Positions 7,655-15,646 of a stretch of DNA of 33,603 nt are shown one piece after another. The position numbers and the translations under genes were made by a program. A model generated the notes under the pieces. It ran no database searches. It saw only the letters and a program-made list of their open reading frames with translations, and was not told where the DNA came from. Source of the stretch: Lachnospiraceae bacterium (lineage in GTDB: Bacteria > Bacillota > Clostridia > Lachnospirales > Lachnospiraceae); NCBI GenBank assembly GCA_021205755.1, contig JAJPWX010000049.1:1-33603 (forward strand), written 5' to 3'. Every line of letters begins with the position of its first letter. Position 1 is the first letter of the stretch.

Positions 7655-7700
7655 CTTGCGCGCTTAGCCGAGAGAGACCCTGTACCTATTATCCGGGAGA

Positions 7701-7780
7701 GCCGCACCATGCTAAATTGCCTTCGGCAATGGCGCGGCCTGCGTCATAAGGGATCCACCGGCAAGCCGGTCCCCCTTATG
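7701..7780 (+). repeat. Two-hairpin palindromic repeat, copy 2 (in the operon leader)
   Basis: Hairpin 1: GCCGCACC (7701-7708), bulge ATGCTAA, ATTGCC-TTC-GGCAAT, GGCGCGGC (7731-7738). Hairpin 2: CATAAGGG (7745-7752) with ACCGGC-AA-GCCGGT and CCCTTATG (7773-7780). It is 80 nt, the same length as copy 3 (31151-31230). It lies between the riboswitch terminator and the ribosome binding site (AGGAGGG near 7790), so it is transcribed in the mRNA leader. Confidence 0.85.
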
Positions 7781-7803
7781 ACATATTATAGGAGGGATTC
7801 AAG

Positions 7804-9417
7804 ATGAAAAGAAAAACACTGAAGGCTCTTGCAGTTGCGCTTGCGATGACCACCGTTTTTTCGATGGGGGCGGCAAACGTTTTTGCAGAGGAGACAACGG
7901 AAGCGGCAGCTTCGGACGAAGACCAGGCGGCCGCGGATGAGGTAGCGGCGCTGATCGACGCGATCTATGTGCAGACGAGAACAGATGACACGGACGCGCA
8001 GTGTGAGGCAGCAAAGGCGGCATGGGACGCGCTGACCGACGAGCAGAAGGAGCTGGTCGAGGGCGAGAATGCGGATCCGGATTATTTCGGCAGAGATACC
8101 GGCGACGCTTCTCTGGATGACGCGCGGAATCAGGATGACATCGGCGAGAATGAGATTCTGGTTGTAAGCTTTGGTACATCCTTTAATGACAGCCGTGTAG
8201 AGGATATCAAGGCGATTGAGGATGCGATTGCTGAGGCATATCCGGACTGGTCGGTAAGAAGAGCGTTTACCGCACAGATCATTATTAACCATGTGCAGTC
8301 CCGCGACGGCGAGGCGATTGATAATATGGAGCAGGCGCTGGAGCGCGCGGTTGCGAACGGCGTGAAGAATCTGGTGATTCAGCCGACCCATCTGATGCAC
8401 GGTGCAGAGTATGATGAGCTCGTTGAGGCGGTTGAGGAATACGCGGATCAGTTTGAGTCTGTGACAGTCGCGGAACCGTTGCTTGGCGAGGTTGGTGACG
8501 ATGCGACAGTTATCAATGAGGATAAGGCAGCTGTAGCTGAGGCTGTCGTAGCGGCAGCAGTAGAGAGCTCTGATTATGACAGCCTGGAAGCGGCGGCAGA
8601 GGACGGCACTGCGATTGTGCTGATGGGACATGGTACTTCTCATACCGCAAAGGTTTCCTACAGCCAGATGCAGACTCAGATGGAAGAGCTTGGCTATGAA
8701 AACGTATTTATCGGTACGGTAGAGGGCGAGCCGGAAGAGACTGCCTGCGAGGCAGTCATTGAGTCTGTTTACGCGGCTGGCTACACGAAGGTTATTCTGC
8801 GCCCGCTGATGGTAGTGGCAGGCGACCACGCAAACAATGATATGGCTGGTGAGGATGAGGATTCCTGGCTGAGCATGTTCAATGCGTCTGGTTATTTTGA
8901 GAGTGTAGATACACAGATCGAAGGCATGGGAAGAATCGAGGCAGTTCAGGAGCTCTATATCGAGCACACCGCGGCGGCGATTGAATCTCTGGGACTTGAT
9001 GAGAGCGCGGATGCGGATGACGCGGAGGACGCGACCGAGACGGCTGCGCTGGCGGACGGCGTATATACAGTAAATTTTGACACCGACAGCAGTATGTTTC
9101 ACGTAAATGAGGCTCTGGACGGCAAGGCGACCCTGACTGTCGAGAACGGCGAGATGACTGTTCATGTATCTCTGGTATCTCAGAGCATTGTGAACCTCTA
9201 TTACGGGCTGGCTGCGGATGCTGAAACAGAAGGCGCGGTTCTGCTTGAGCCGACGATTGATACCGTTACCTACAGCGATGGCACGACCGAAGAAGTTTAT
9301 GGCTTTGATATTCCGGTACCGGCTCTGGACGAGGAATACGATGTGGCATTGATCGGGACAAAGGGCGTATGGTATGACCACAAGGTCAGCGTCTCCAATC
9401 CGGTAGCGGCAGAGTAA
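7804..9417 (+). CDS. cbiK: Exported CbiK-like cobaltochelatase with C-terminal NEAT-like domain
   Basis: A 537-aa exported relative of sirohydrochlorin cobaltochelatase (CbiK). Residues 1-28 are a Sec signal peptide ending VFAEE. An acidic linker follows. The chelatase fold starts near residue 118 (ILVVSFGTSFNDSR) and includes IQPTHLMHGAEYDE, VLMGHGTSHTAKVSY and RPLMVVAGDHANNDM, whose histidines match the CbiK metal/porphyrin site. After an Asp/Ala-rich linker, the last about 120 residues (ADGVYTVNF to DHKVSVSNP) form a beta-rich domain resembling NEAT or related tetrapyrrole-binding domains. AGGAGGG is well placed before ATG 7804. Periplasmic CbiK forms are known in Desulfovibrio and have been linked to iron or haem transport. 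Here the riboswitch and ABC genes suggest work on an extracellular corrinoid or porphyrin. Enzymatic activity outside the cell is an inference; a binding or handover role is equally possible. Confidence 0.85.
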   Translation: MKRKTLKALAVALAMTTVFSMGAANVFAEETTEAAASDEDQAAADEVAALIDAIYVQTRTDDTDAQCEAAKAAWDALTDEQKELVEGENADPDYFGRDTGDASLDDARNQDDIGENEILVVSFGTSFNDSRVEDIKAIEDAIAEAYPDWSVRRAFTAQIIINHVQSRDGEAIDNMEQALERAVANGVKNLVIQPTHLMHGAEYDELVEAVEEYADQFESVTVAEPLLGEVGDDATVINEDKAAVAEAVVAAAVESSDYDSLEAAAEDGTAIVLMGHGTSHTAKVSYSQMQTQMEELGYENVFIGTVEGEPEETACEAVIESVYAAGYTKVILRPLMVVAGDHANNDMAGEDEDSWLSMFNASGYFESVDTQIEGMGRIEAVQELYIEHTAAAIESLGLDESADADDAEDATETAALADGVYTVNFDTDSSMFHVNEALDGKATLTVENGEMTVHVSLVSQSIVNLYYGLAADAETEGAVLLEPTIDTVTYSDGTTEEVYGFDIPVPALDEEYDVALIGTKGVWYDHKVSVSNPVAAE

Positions 9418-9449
9418 AAGATCTGTAACTGAAAAATAGTTGATGCAAT

Positions 9450-9476
9450 CTGCCCTCGCTTTTTCTGCGGGGGCAG
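9450..9476 (+). terminator. Hairpin after the exported chelatase gene
   Basis: CTGCCCTCGC (9450-9459) and GCGGGGGCAG (9467-9476) form a 10-bp stem with one G-T pair. Only a weak T-run follows (CCGTTTTA), so it probably gives partial termination, or protects the first mRNA, rather than full separation from the transporter genes. Confidence 0.6.
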
Positions 9477-9481
9477 AATCC

Positions 9482-9500
9482 GTTTTATGCGCAGGGCCGG
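9482..9500 (+). repeat. 19-bp repeat GTTTTATGCGCAGGGCCGG, copy 2
   Basis: Identical to 3718-3736 and, as there, placed just after a terminator hairpin. The following TTTTGCAG is also found near the first copy. Confidence 0.85.
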
Positions 9501-9560
9501 ACAAGGAGTTTTGCAGCTAAAGCCACGGCCGTCTACGCTTCTGCACTTTGTTTCGGTCCG

Positions 9561-9598
9561 CGTTAAACGGACATCCACTGGAGTCCAGCGCCGCTTCG
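9561..9598 (-). repeat. Palindromic intergenic repeat, inverted copy of 30862-30896
   Basis: Read on the minus strand it gives GGCGCTGGACTCCAGTGGATGTCCGTTTAACGC in pieces matching 30862-30896 with few changes. The centre GGACATCC-ACT-GGAGTCC is self-complementary. It lies between the chelatase and binding-protein genes. Confidence 0.7.
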
Positions 9599-9644
9599 GT
9601 CGTAACCGTTGTAAGCTGGAATTGCAGGATATCGGAGGATGATT

Positions 9645-11378
9645 ATGAAGAATAGAAAAGCTTTTTTTGCGGGAATCGTTTTTGCTTTGCTGATAACAGC
9701 TGGAATGACATCAGGGATATATTGGGTCTGTCCGGTGAACGCTCTGAATGTGTCAGCCTCTGAGACCTCCGATGATTCAGGAGAAGAGGACACGGATGAG
9801 AGTACGGATACAATAATAACCGCGGACGATCTGGGACTGGCGGACGGCAGTTATTGGATTAACGTTATACTGAGCGGCGGCTCCGGGAAAGCTTCGGTCG
9901 AGAGCCCGGCGACGATTGTAATTGAGGATGGGCAGGTAACTGCAATGATTGTTTTCAGCAGTAGTTATTATGATTATATGCTGATTGACGGGGAACGGTA
10001 TGAGCCGGTGAATACGGAAGGAAATTCCACTTTCGAGATTCCGGTTGACGGCTTTGATTATGAGATGGCAGTCACCGCGGACACGACCGCGATGAGTACA
10101 CCCCATGAGATTGAATATACGCTGTATTTTGATTCTTCGACGATTCGTGAGACGGATTCGGAGGAGGATACAGATGACATAGAAAACACGAAAACGAATG
10201 ATGTGGATGTCACAGAGGATGAAGAGGAAGATTTAGAAGTGGAAAGTAAAGAAGCTGATGCGGGAGTTGATGAAGCTGACGCGGATAGTGGTGATACAGA
10301 TGAAAGAAATTACCCTTCTGGCGAGGGCTGGTGCGGTCTTGCCTGGGAGAGCAGCCTGGAGCTTCTGTACGCGGAAATGTTTACAGTGGATTATTACGAG
10401 GGCGGCTACGCGCGGATTGTCATCGCAGATGAGGATGTGTTCCTTGTGGTTCCGGAGGGCGCGGATGTTCCGGATGGGCTCGATGAAGAGGTGACTGTTT
10501 TGCAGCAGCCGATTGAGAATATTTATCTGGTCGCGACTTCCGCGATGGATTTTTTCTACTCTCTGGACGCGCTGGATTCCATCCGGCTTTCCGGCACGAA
10601 CGCGAGCGGCTGGTATATTGAAGCGGCACAGGAAGCGATGGAGGCGGGCGATATTCTTTATGCAGGAAAATACAGCGCACCGGATTATGAGCTGATCCTG
10701 GCGGAGAACTGTGGTCTGGCGATTGAATCTACGATGATTTACCACAATCCGGAGGTACAGGAGAAGCTGGAGGCGTTTGGCATTCCGGTTCTGGTGGAGC
10801 GCTCCAGCTACGAGTCTCACCCGATGGGGCGGACGGAATGGATGAAGCTTTACGCGGTGCTTTTGGGAAAAGAGGAAGAGGCGGAGGAGATTTTCAACGA
10901 GCAGGTCGCGCGTGTGCAGGAGGTGGAGTCTTCCGAAGCGCTGGGCAAGACGGTCGCGTTTTTCTATATCACCTCGACTGGCAGCGTGAATGTCCGCAAA
11001 TCCAGCGATTATGTGGCGAAAATGATTGAACTCGCGGGCGGCACCTATATATTTGACGACCTGGGTGAGGATGACAGTGCGGCTTCAACGGTGAACATGA
11101 CGATGGAAGAATTTTACGCGCAGGCGATTGACGCGGACTACATCATTTACAACAGCACTATTGATGGTGAAATCTATACCCTTGACGAGTTGTACGGGAA
11201 AAGCGCGCTGCTGGCAGATTTTAAGGCGGTGCAGGAGGAAAACGTCTGGTGTACGGGGAAAAATCTGTTCCAGGAGACCACAAGCCTCGGTGATCTGATC
11301 GTAGAGATTCATACGATTCTGGCAGATGAGGATATAGAGGACAGTGAGCTGAATTATCTGCACCGAATAATAGAATAA
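9645..11378 (+). CDS. ABC transporter binding protein (BtuF/FepB-like) with N-terminal NEAT-like domain
   Basis: A 577-aa exported substrate-binding protein. An N-terminal hydrophobic signal (residues 1-35, FFAGIVFALLITAGMTSGI) lacks a clean lipobox. Residues about 50-165 (LGLADGSYWINVILSGGSGKAS to HEIEYTLYFD) form a beta-rich domain of the same general type as the C-terminus of the upstream chelatase, NEAT-like. A very acidic linker (about 170-225) follows. Then comes a cobalamin/siderophore-type binding fold: ENIYLVATSAMDFFYSLDALDSIRLSG, LAENCGLAIESTMIYHNPEV, and a C-terminal half with FFYITSTGSVNVRKSSDYVAKMIELAGG. Start ATG 9645 is 6 bases after GGAGG (9634-9638); ATG 9639 overlaps that site. 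With the permease and ATPase it should deliver a corrinoid, haem or similar tetrapyrrole. The riboswitch favours a corrinoid. Confidence 0.85.
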   Translation: MKNRKAFFAGIVFALLITAGMTSGIYWVCPVNALNVSASETSDDSGEEDTDESTDTIITADDLGLADGSYWINVILSGGSGKASVESPATIVIEDGQVTAMIVFSSSYYDYMLIDGERYEPVNTEGNSTFEIPVDGFDYEMAVTADTTAMSTPHEIEYTLYFDSSTIRETDSEEDTDDIENTKTNDVDVTEDEEEDLEVESKEADAGVDEADADSGDTDERNYPSGEGWCGLAWESSLELLYAEMFTVDYYEGGYARIVIADEDVFLVVPEGADVPDGLDEEVTVLQQPIENIYLVATSAMDFFYSLDALDSIRLSGTNASGWYIEAAQEAMEAGDILYAGKYSAPDYELILAENCGLAIESTMIYHNPEVQEKLEAFGIPVLVERSSYESHPMGRTEWMKLYAVLLGKEEEAEEIFNEQVARVQEVESSEALGKTVAFFYITSTGSVNVRKSSDYVAKMIELAGGTYIFDDLGEDDSAASTVNMTMEEFYAQAIDADYIIYNSTIDGEIYTLDELYGKSALLADFKAVQEENVWCTGKNLFQETTSLGDLIVEIHTILADEDIEDSELNYLHRIIE

Positions 11379-11389
11379 TGGGAAGAGGA

Positions 11390-11418
11390 TTGGCATTCTT
11401 GAACAACTGTGTTATCAT
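11390..11418 (+). promoter_or_regulatory. Weak candidate internal promoter
   Basis: TTGGCA (11390-11395), a 17-base spacer, and TATCAT (11413-11418), in the 63-base gap before the permease gene. It may boost permease and ATPase expression, or be chance. Confidence 0.3.
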
Positions 11419-11441
11419 AGTGAAAGGTTGGGGGATTACAT

Positions 11442-12440
11442 ATGAAACGCTACACGTTTTCTTTCCTTATATTAATTGTGCTGACTGGCGTTCTCTTTGT
11501 CTGGAATGTGAATTCCGGCAGTGTAGATTTGTCGGTGGCGGAGATCTGCCGGATTATTTTTCTGCGGACGGGCGATAGTACGGCCTATAACATCATCTGG
11601 CAAATTCGGCTTCCGCGGATTCTTGCGGTTATGATTTTAGGTGGGGCGCTTTCTGTGTCCGGCTTCCTTTTGCAGACCTTTTTTGGGAATCCGATTGCGG
11701 GACCGTTTGTGCTCGGCATCTCTTCAGGCTCGAAGCTGGTCGTTGCGCTGGTGATGGTCTGGTATCTTTCTATGTCAAAATCGATGTCGTCGGGCGAGAT
11801 GATTGTCGCCGCCTTTGTCGGCGCCATGATTTCCATGGGCTTTGTGCTGCTGGTGTCTCATAAGGTGAAACGGATGTCGATGCTGGTCATCTGCGGCGTG
11901 ATGATTGGCTATATCTGCTCGGCGATTACGGATTTTGTGGTGACATTCGCGGATGATTCGAATATCGTCAACCTGCACAACTGGTCGCAGGGAAGTTTTT
12001 CCGGTATGACCTGGAACAATGTGGCGGTGATGGCAGTAGTGGTGGGTGTGACGATGGTGATCACCTTTTTTCTGTCGAAGCCGATCAGTGCTTATCAGCT
12101 TGGCGAGGTGTATGCACAGAATCTTGGCGTGAACATCCGCGCGTTCCGCGTGGCGCTGATTCTGCTCTCCAGCGTACTCTCCGCCTGTGTGACCGCCTTT
12201 GCTGGACCGATTTCTTTTGTGGGGATTGCGGTGCCGCATCTGGTGAAAAGCCTGCTGAAGACGGCGAAGCCGCTCCTGGTGATTCCGGCCTGCTTTCTGG
12301 GAGGCGCAGTGTTCTGCATGTTCTGTGATCTGATTGCGCGGACGGTCTTTTCCCCGACGGAGCTTTCCATCAGCACGGTGACCGCGCTGTTTGGTGCGCC
12401 AGTGGTGATTTATATCATGGTAAAAAGGAAAGCGGGGTAA
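11442..12440 (+). CDS. FecCD/BtuC-type ABC permease
   Basis: A 332-aa integral membrane protein of the FecCD family. Hallmarks are IRLPRILAVMILGGALSVSGFLLQ, FFGNPIAGPFVLGISSGSKL, a membrane-rich body of about ten helices, and the family's late motif FAGPISFVGIAVPHLVK. It forms the transmembrane channel for corrinoid, haem or siderophore import and should dimerise. The gene follows the binding protein by 63 bases and precedes the ATPase by 5 bases, so they form one operon. Length is normal for the family. Confidence 0.93.
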   Translation: MKRYTFSFLILIVLTGVLFVWNVNSGSVDLSVAEICRIIFLRTGDSTAYNIIWQIRLPRILAVMILGGALSVSGFLLQTFFGNPIAGPFVLGISSGSKLVVALVMVWYLSMSKSMSSGEMIVAAFVGAMISMGFVLLVSHKVKRMSMLVICGVMIGYICSAITDFVVTFADDSNIVNLHNWSQGSFSGMTWNNVAVMAVVVGVTMVITFFLSKPISAYQLGEVYAQNLGVNIRAFRVALILLSSVLSACVTAFAGPISFVGIAVPHLVKSLLKTAKPLLVIPACFLGGAVFCMFCDLIARTVFSPTELSISTVTALFGAPVVIYIMVKRKAG

Positions 12441-12445
12441 TCGGA

Positions 12446-13558
12446 ATGGCGCAATTTTACTTCCACACAGAAAAACTTACGGTCGGTTACGACGGCAAGC
12501 CTCTAATCCGTGAGATTGAAATGCATGTCCGCCGCGGAGAGATCCTGACCCTGATCGGGCCGAACGGCGGCGGAAAATCGACGATTTTAAAGAGTATCAC
12601 ACGGCAGCTGAAGACGATTGCCGGCACGGTGTATCTGGAAAATGAGGTTTTACACCGGCTTTCCGGGAAGGAGCTTTCGCAGAAGATGGCAGTTGTGCTC
12701 ACGGAACGGATGCATTCGGAGCTGATGACCTGTGAGGATATCGTGGCGACCGGGCGCTACCCCTATACGGGAACGCTGGGGATTCTGACCGATGAGGATC
12801 GGGTGAAGGTGCGTGAGGCGATGGAAATGGTGCACGCGCTCGACCTGTGCGACCGGGATTTTAAGGCGATCAGCGACGGGCAGAGGCAGAGGATTATGCT
12901 TGCGCGTGCGATCTGCCAGGAGCCGGAGATCATCATTCTCGATGAGCCGACCTCGTATCTGGATATCCGGCATAAGCTGGAGCTCCTTTCCATATTAAAG
13001 CGGCTTGTGGCGCAAAATCAGGTCGCGGTGATTATGTCTCTGCACGAGCTGGATTTGGCGCAGAAGGTATCGGATCAGGTGATCTGCGTTCACGGGGAAT
13101 ACATTGACCGCGCGGGTACGCCGGAGGAGGTCTTTACTCCGGAATATATCCGGCAGCTTTATGGCATGACGACCGGCAGCTACAATCCCCGATTCGGCAG
13201 TATTGAACTGGCGGGGGCGGCAGGCGAACCGGAGGTCTTTGTGATTGGCGGGGGCGGCAGTGCGATTCCGACCTATCGTCGGCTGCAGCGGGAAGGAATT
13301 CCCTTTGCCACGGGGGTTCTGCATGAAAATGACGTGGATTACGAGGTGGCAAAATACCTCGCGTCCGCGGTGGTTATGGAGCGGATGTTTGAGACGGTCA
13401 GCGGAGAAAAGGTACAGGAGGCGATGAAAATTCTGCGCGGCTGCGGGCGCGTGATTAATTGCGTTCCAGCGTTCGGAACGATGAATGCGCGGAATGAGGA
13501 ACTGGCCGCGGAGGCGGAGCGGCTGGGAATTCTGATTGAAGAAAAGGGATATGCTTAA
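12446..13558 (+). CDS. FecE/BtuD-type ABC ATPase with extra C-terminal domain
   Basis: A 370-aa ATPase. Walker A is GPNGGGKST (about residues 38-46). The signature motif is ISDGQRQR, an atypical aspartate in place of the usual SGGQ first glycine. Walker B is IIILDEP and the switch histidine is in MSLHELD. The ABC domain ends near residue 250. The remaining about 110 residues are an added alpha/beta region starting EVFVIGGGGSAIPTYRRLQREG, which looks like a Rossmann-type nucleotide-binding fold. FecE family members usually lack it (about 255 aa). The gene starts 5 bases after the permease and ends 16 bases before pepF. It powers the upstream permease; the extension may sense or regulate. Confidence 0.9.
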   Translation: MAQFYFHTEKLTVGYDGKPLIREIEMHVRRGEILTLIGPNGGGKSTILKSITRQLKTIAGTVYLENEVLHRLSGKELSQKMAVVLTERMHSELMTCEDIVATGRYPYTGTLGILTDEDRVKVREAMEMVHALDLCDRDFKAISDGQRQRIMLARAICQEPEIIILDEPTSYLDIRHKLELLSILKRLVAQNQVAVIMSLHELDLAQKVSDQVICVHGEYIDRAGTPEEVFTPEYIRQLYGMTTGSYNPRFGSIELAGAAGEPEVFVIGGGGSAIPTYRRLQREGIPFATGVLHENDVDYEVAKYLASAVVMERMFETVSGEKVQEAMKILRGCGRVINCVPAFGTMNARNEELAAEAERLGILIEEKGYA

Positions 13559-13574
13559 GGAGGAGACGAAGAAT

Positions 13575-15428
13575 ATGGAACCAATTCATTTTTCTCAGAT
13601 GCCGTATGAACGGCCGGATCTGGAGGAATTGAAAAAAGCGCTCACTGCGCTGACACAGCAGCTGAAGGATGCGCCGGACTACGCGTCTGCGCGGGCGGTG
13701 TTTTTACAGAAGGAAGAGATGGAGAAACACAGTTCGACGCTGTCGACTCTGGCGAGTATCCGTCATTCGATTGACACGCGCGACGACTATTATGATCAGG
13801 AAGTGAAGTTCTGGAACGCTGCGTATCCGGAGCTTCAGGAATACCAGCAGGCGTGGACCATGGCGCTGCTTGAGAGTCCGTTCCGGACGGAATTTGCGGC
13901 AGAATATGGGGATCTGATGTTTCTCAACGCCGAAATGGAGCTGAAGACTTTTTCGCCGGAGATCATTCCGCAGCTCCAGCGTGAGAATGACCTGACGCAG
14001 GCGTACGAGAAGCTGCTGGCGTCCGCGCAGGTTCCGTTTGAGGGGAAGACTTATACGCTTTCTCAGATGACGCCGTTTAAGAACGACCCGGACGATGCGC
14101 GCCGCGAGAACGCGTGGAAGGCGGAAGGGCAGTGGTATAAGGATAATCAGGAGCAGCTGGATGGACTTTTTGACGAACTGGTGCACCTGCGGGATGAGAT
14201 GGGCAAAAAGCTCGGATATGAAAATTATCTGCAGCTTGGCTATTATCGGATGGGCCGTAATTGCTATACGAAAGAGGACGTGGAGAAGTTCCGTCTGGCG
14301 GTGCAGAAGTATCTGGTGCCGGTGGCGGACGGCATTTACCGGGAGCAGGCGAAACGCCTGGGGAAAGAATATCCGATGAGCTTTGCGGATAATCAGCTGG
14401 AATTCCGTTCCGGGAATCCGCGCCCCTGCGGAACGCCGGAGGAGATTCTGGCGCAGGGCAGGAAGTTTTACAGCGAGCTTTCCCCGGAAACCGGCGCATT
14501 CTTTGAGATGATGCTGGAGCATGGCCTGCTGGACGTGCTGAGTACGGAAGGCAAGGAGGGCGGCGGCTACTGCACAAGCATTCCGGACTATGGCGTGCCT
14601 TTTATCTTTGCTAATTTTAACGGGACGCAGGGCGATGTCGAGGTGGTGACGCACGAGGCAGGGCACGCTTTTGCCTATTATCAGAACCGCGACCGCATTC
14701 CAATGTCCGCGTGCTGGCCGACCTCAGAGGCCTGCGAGGTGCATTCAATGTCGATGGAATTCCTCGCCTGGCCGTGGGCAGAGGGCTTTTTTGAGCCGGC
14801 CCCGCGCGAAGCGCATCAAAATGGGCCGCGCGAGCTGCCGCCGAGTGAAACGAGGGGGCGTTTCCAGAAGTCGGATGAACAGAAATTTTTGTACAGCCAT
14901 CTTTCCGGCGCGCTGAAATTTATCCCCTACGGAACGATGGTCGACCATTTCCAGCATATCGTCTATGAAAAGCCGGATCTGACCCCGGCGCAGCGCCATG
15001 AGACCTGGAAGGAGCTGCTTGGCATTTATATGCCGTGGATGCGGCTGGACGGCGAGATTCCTTTCTATTCCGAGGGTGAGGGCTGGCAGCGGCAGCACCA
15101 TATTTACTCCTATCCGCTCTATTACATCGATTACTGCCTGGCGCAGACGGTATCACTGGAATTCTGGGCGATGATGCAGAAGGAACTGCGGGAACGCGCC
15201 GAAGCGGGGGAGAAGCAGATTGCGATCCCGAAAACCTGGGCGCGCTACATGGCCTACACAGAGCAGGGCGGGAGCCGCACCTTTACGGATTTGCTGAAAA
15301 ACGCAGAGCTGGAGAGCCCGTTTGATGAGGCCTGCCTGCGGGGCGTGTGCGAGGAAGCAAAGAAGTGGTTGGATTATTGGTCGCAACCCGACCACGCACT
15401 TGCTGCGTGGTCAGGGTTGGAAGCGTAG
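13575..15428 (+). CDS. pepF: M3-family oligoendopeptidase (PepF-like)
   Basis: A 617-aa zinc metallopeptidase of family M3. The zinc motif is VEVVTHEAGHAFAYY (HEAGH, at about 14650-14664), with the downstream glutamate in SEACEVHSMSMEF. The C-terminal signature LDGEIPFYSEGEGWQRQHHIY to YYIDYCLAQ is typical. It degrades short peptides in the cytoplasm. ATG 13575 is chosen because AAGGAGG (13557-13563) precedes it by 11 bases; the longer frame from 13536 overlaps the ATPase gene. Two oddities: a roughly 24-aa Pro/Arg-rich in-frame insertion between AEGFF and KFLYSHL (about 14797-14875), in GC-rich repeat-like DNA, and a C-terminal about 15 residues encoded by a long palindrome (15384-15419). 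A peptidase at the end of a corrinoid operon is unexpected and may reflect simple co-transcription. Confidence 0.92.
   Translation: MEPIHFSQMPYERPDLEELKKALTALTQQLKDAPDYASARAVFLQKEEMEKHSSTLSTLASIRHSIDTRDDYYDQEVKFWNAAYPELQEYQQAWTMALLESPFRTEFAAEYGDLMFLNAEMELKTFSPEIIPQLQRENDLTQAYEKLLASAQVPFEGKTYTLSQMTPFKNDPDDARRENAWKAEGQWYKDNQEQLDGLFDELVHLRDEMGKKLGYENYLQLGYYRMGRNCYTKEDVEKFRLAVQKYLVPVADGIYREQAKRLGKEYPMSFADNQLEFRSGNPRPCGTPEEILAQGRKFYSELSPETGAFFEMMLEHGLLDVLSTEGKEGGGYCTSIPDYGVPFIFANFNGTQGDVEVVTHEAGHAFAYYQNRDRIPMSACWPTSEACEVHSMSMEFLAWPWAEGFFEPAPREAHQNGPRELPPSETRGRFQKSDEQKFLYSHLSGALKFIPYGTMVDHFQHIVYEKPDLTPAQRHETWKELLGIYMPWMRLDGEIPFYSEGEGWQRQHHIYSYPLYYIDYCLAQTVSLEFWAMMQKELRERAEAGEKQIAIPKTWARYMAYTEQGGSRTFTDLLKNAELESPFDEACLRGVCEEAKKWLDYWSQPDHALAAWSGLEA
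15384..15419 (+). repeat. Long palindrome encoding the pepF C-terminus
   Basis: CAACCC-g-ACCACGCA (15384-15398) pairs with TGCGTGGT-ca-GGGTTG (15404-15419), a 14-bp stem with a small internal loop. It overlaps the last codons of pepF (SQPDHALAAWSGLEA). It probably serves as terminator or mRNA-end structure, or is a repeat that extended the gene. Confidence 0.75.
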
Positions 15429-15436
15429 TGGAAGCA

Positions 15437-15478
15437 GCATCCGGCCTCATCGCGCAGCGATTTTAATTGGCCGGATGC
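15437..15478 (+). repeat. Compound intergenic hairpin
   Basis: GCATCCGGCC (15437-15446) pairs perfectly with GGCCGGATGC (15469-15478), and inside it ATCGC-GCA-GCGAT forms a second stem. It lies just after pepF and has no strong U-run, so it looks more like a palindromic repeat than a terminator. Confidence 0.7.
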
Positions 15479-15481
15479 CGT

Positions 15482-15539
15482 TATAGGTCACACTTGCAGA
15501 GGTAAAAATAAAGTAAATTTGGTCAAGGTGTGACCTGTA
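15482..15539. repeat. 12-bp inverted repeat with a 34-base loop
   Basis: TATAGGTCACAC (15482-15493) and GTGTGACCTGTA (15528-15539) are complementary except for one G-T. It could be a double operator or an RNA stem. No adjacent regulator explains it. The rest of 15540-15646 holds only the terminator-like hairpin near 15577-15610. Confidence 0.55.
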
Positions 15540-15576
15540 ACGTGGCTGGAAAATTTTGACCTTGCGGGGATTGAAT

Positions 15577-15610
15577 AAGCTGTTCCTGCGGTAACAGCGT
15601 CGGCTTTTTT
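15577..15610 (+). terminator. Terminator-like hairpin before the binding-protein promoter
   Basis: GCTGTT (15579-15584) pairs with AACAGC (15593-15598), followed by GTCGGC and six T. Outer AAGC/GCTT may also pair. It lies 37 bases before the next promoter, insulating it from the pepF operon. Confidence 0.5.
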
Positions 15611-15646
15611 GATCGGAAGCGAAAGCTGTAATGTGAAAGTTATGCG

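Noticed and set aside
6920-7780. Repeats as ordinary terminators
   Set aside because: They lack U-runs, one lies inside a gene and two lie between a promoter and the start codon, so termination is not their obvious role.
7439-7807. Open frame over the B12 box and leader
   Set aside because: It overlaps the riboswitch, its terminator and the palindromic repeat, and its translation resembles no protein.
7786-9504. Long minus-strand open frame opposite the chelatase gene
   Set aside because: It is the antisense shadow of a strongly supported gene with signal peptide and family motifs on the plus strand.
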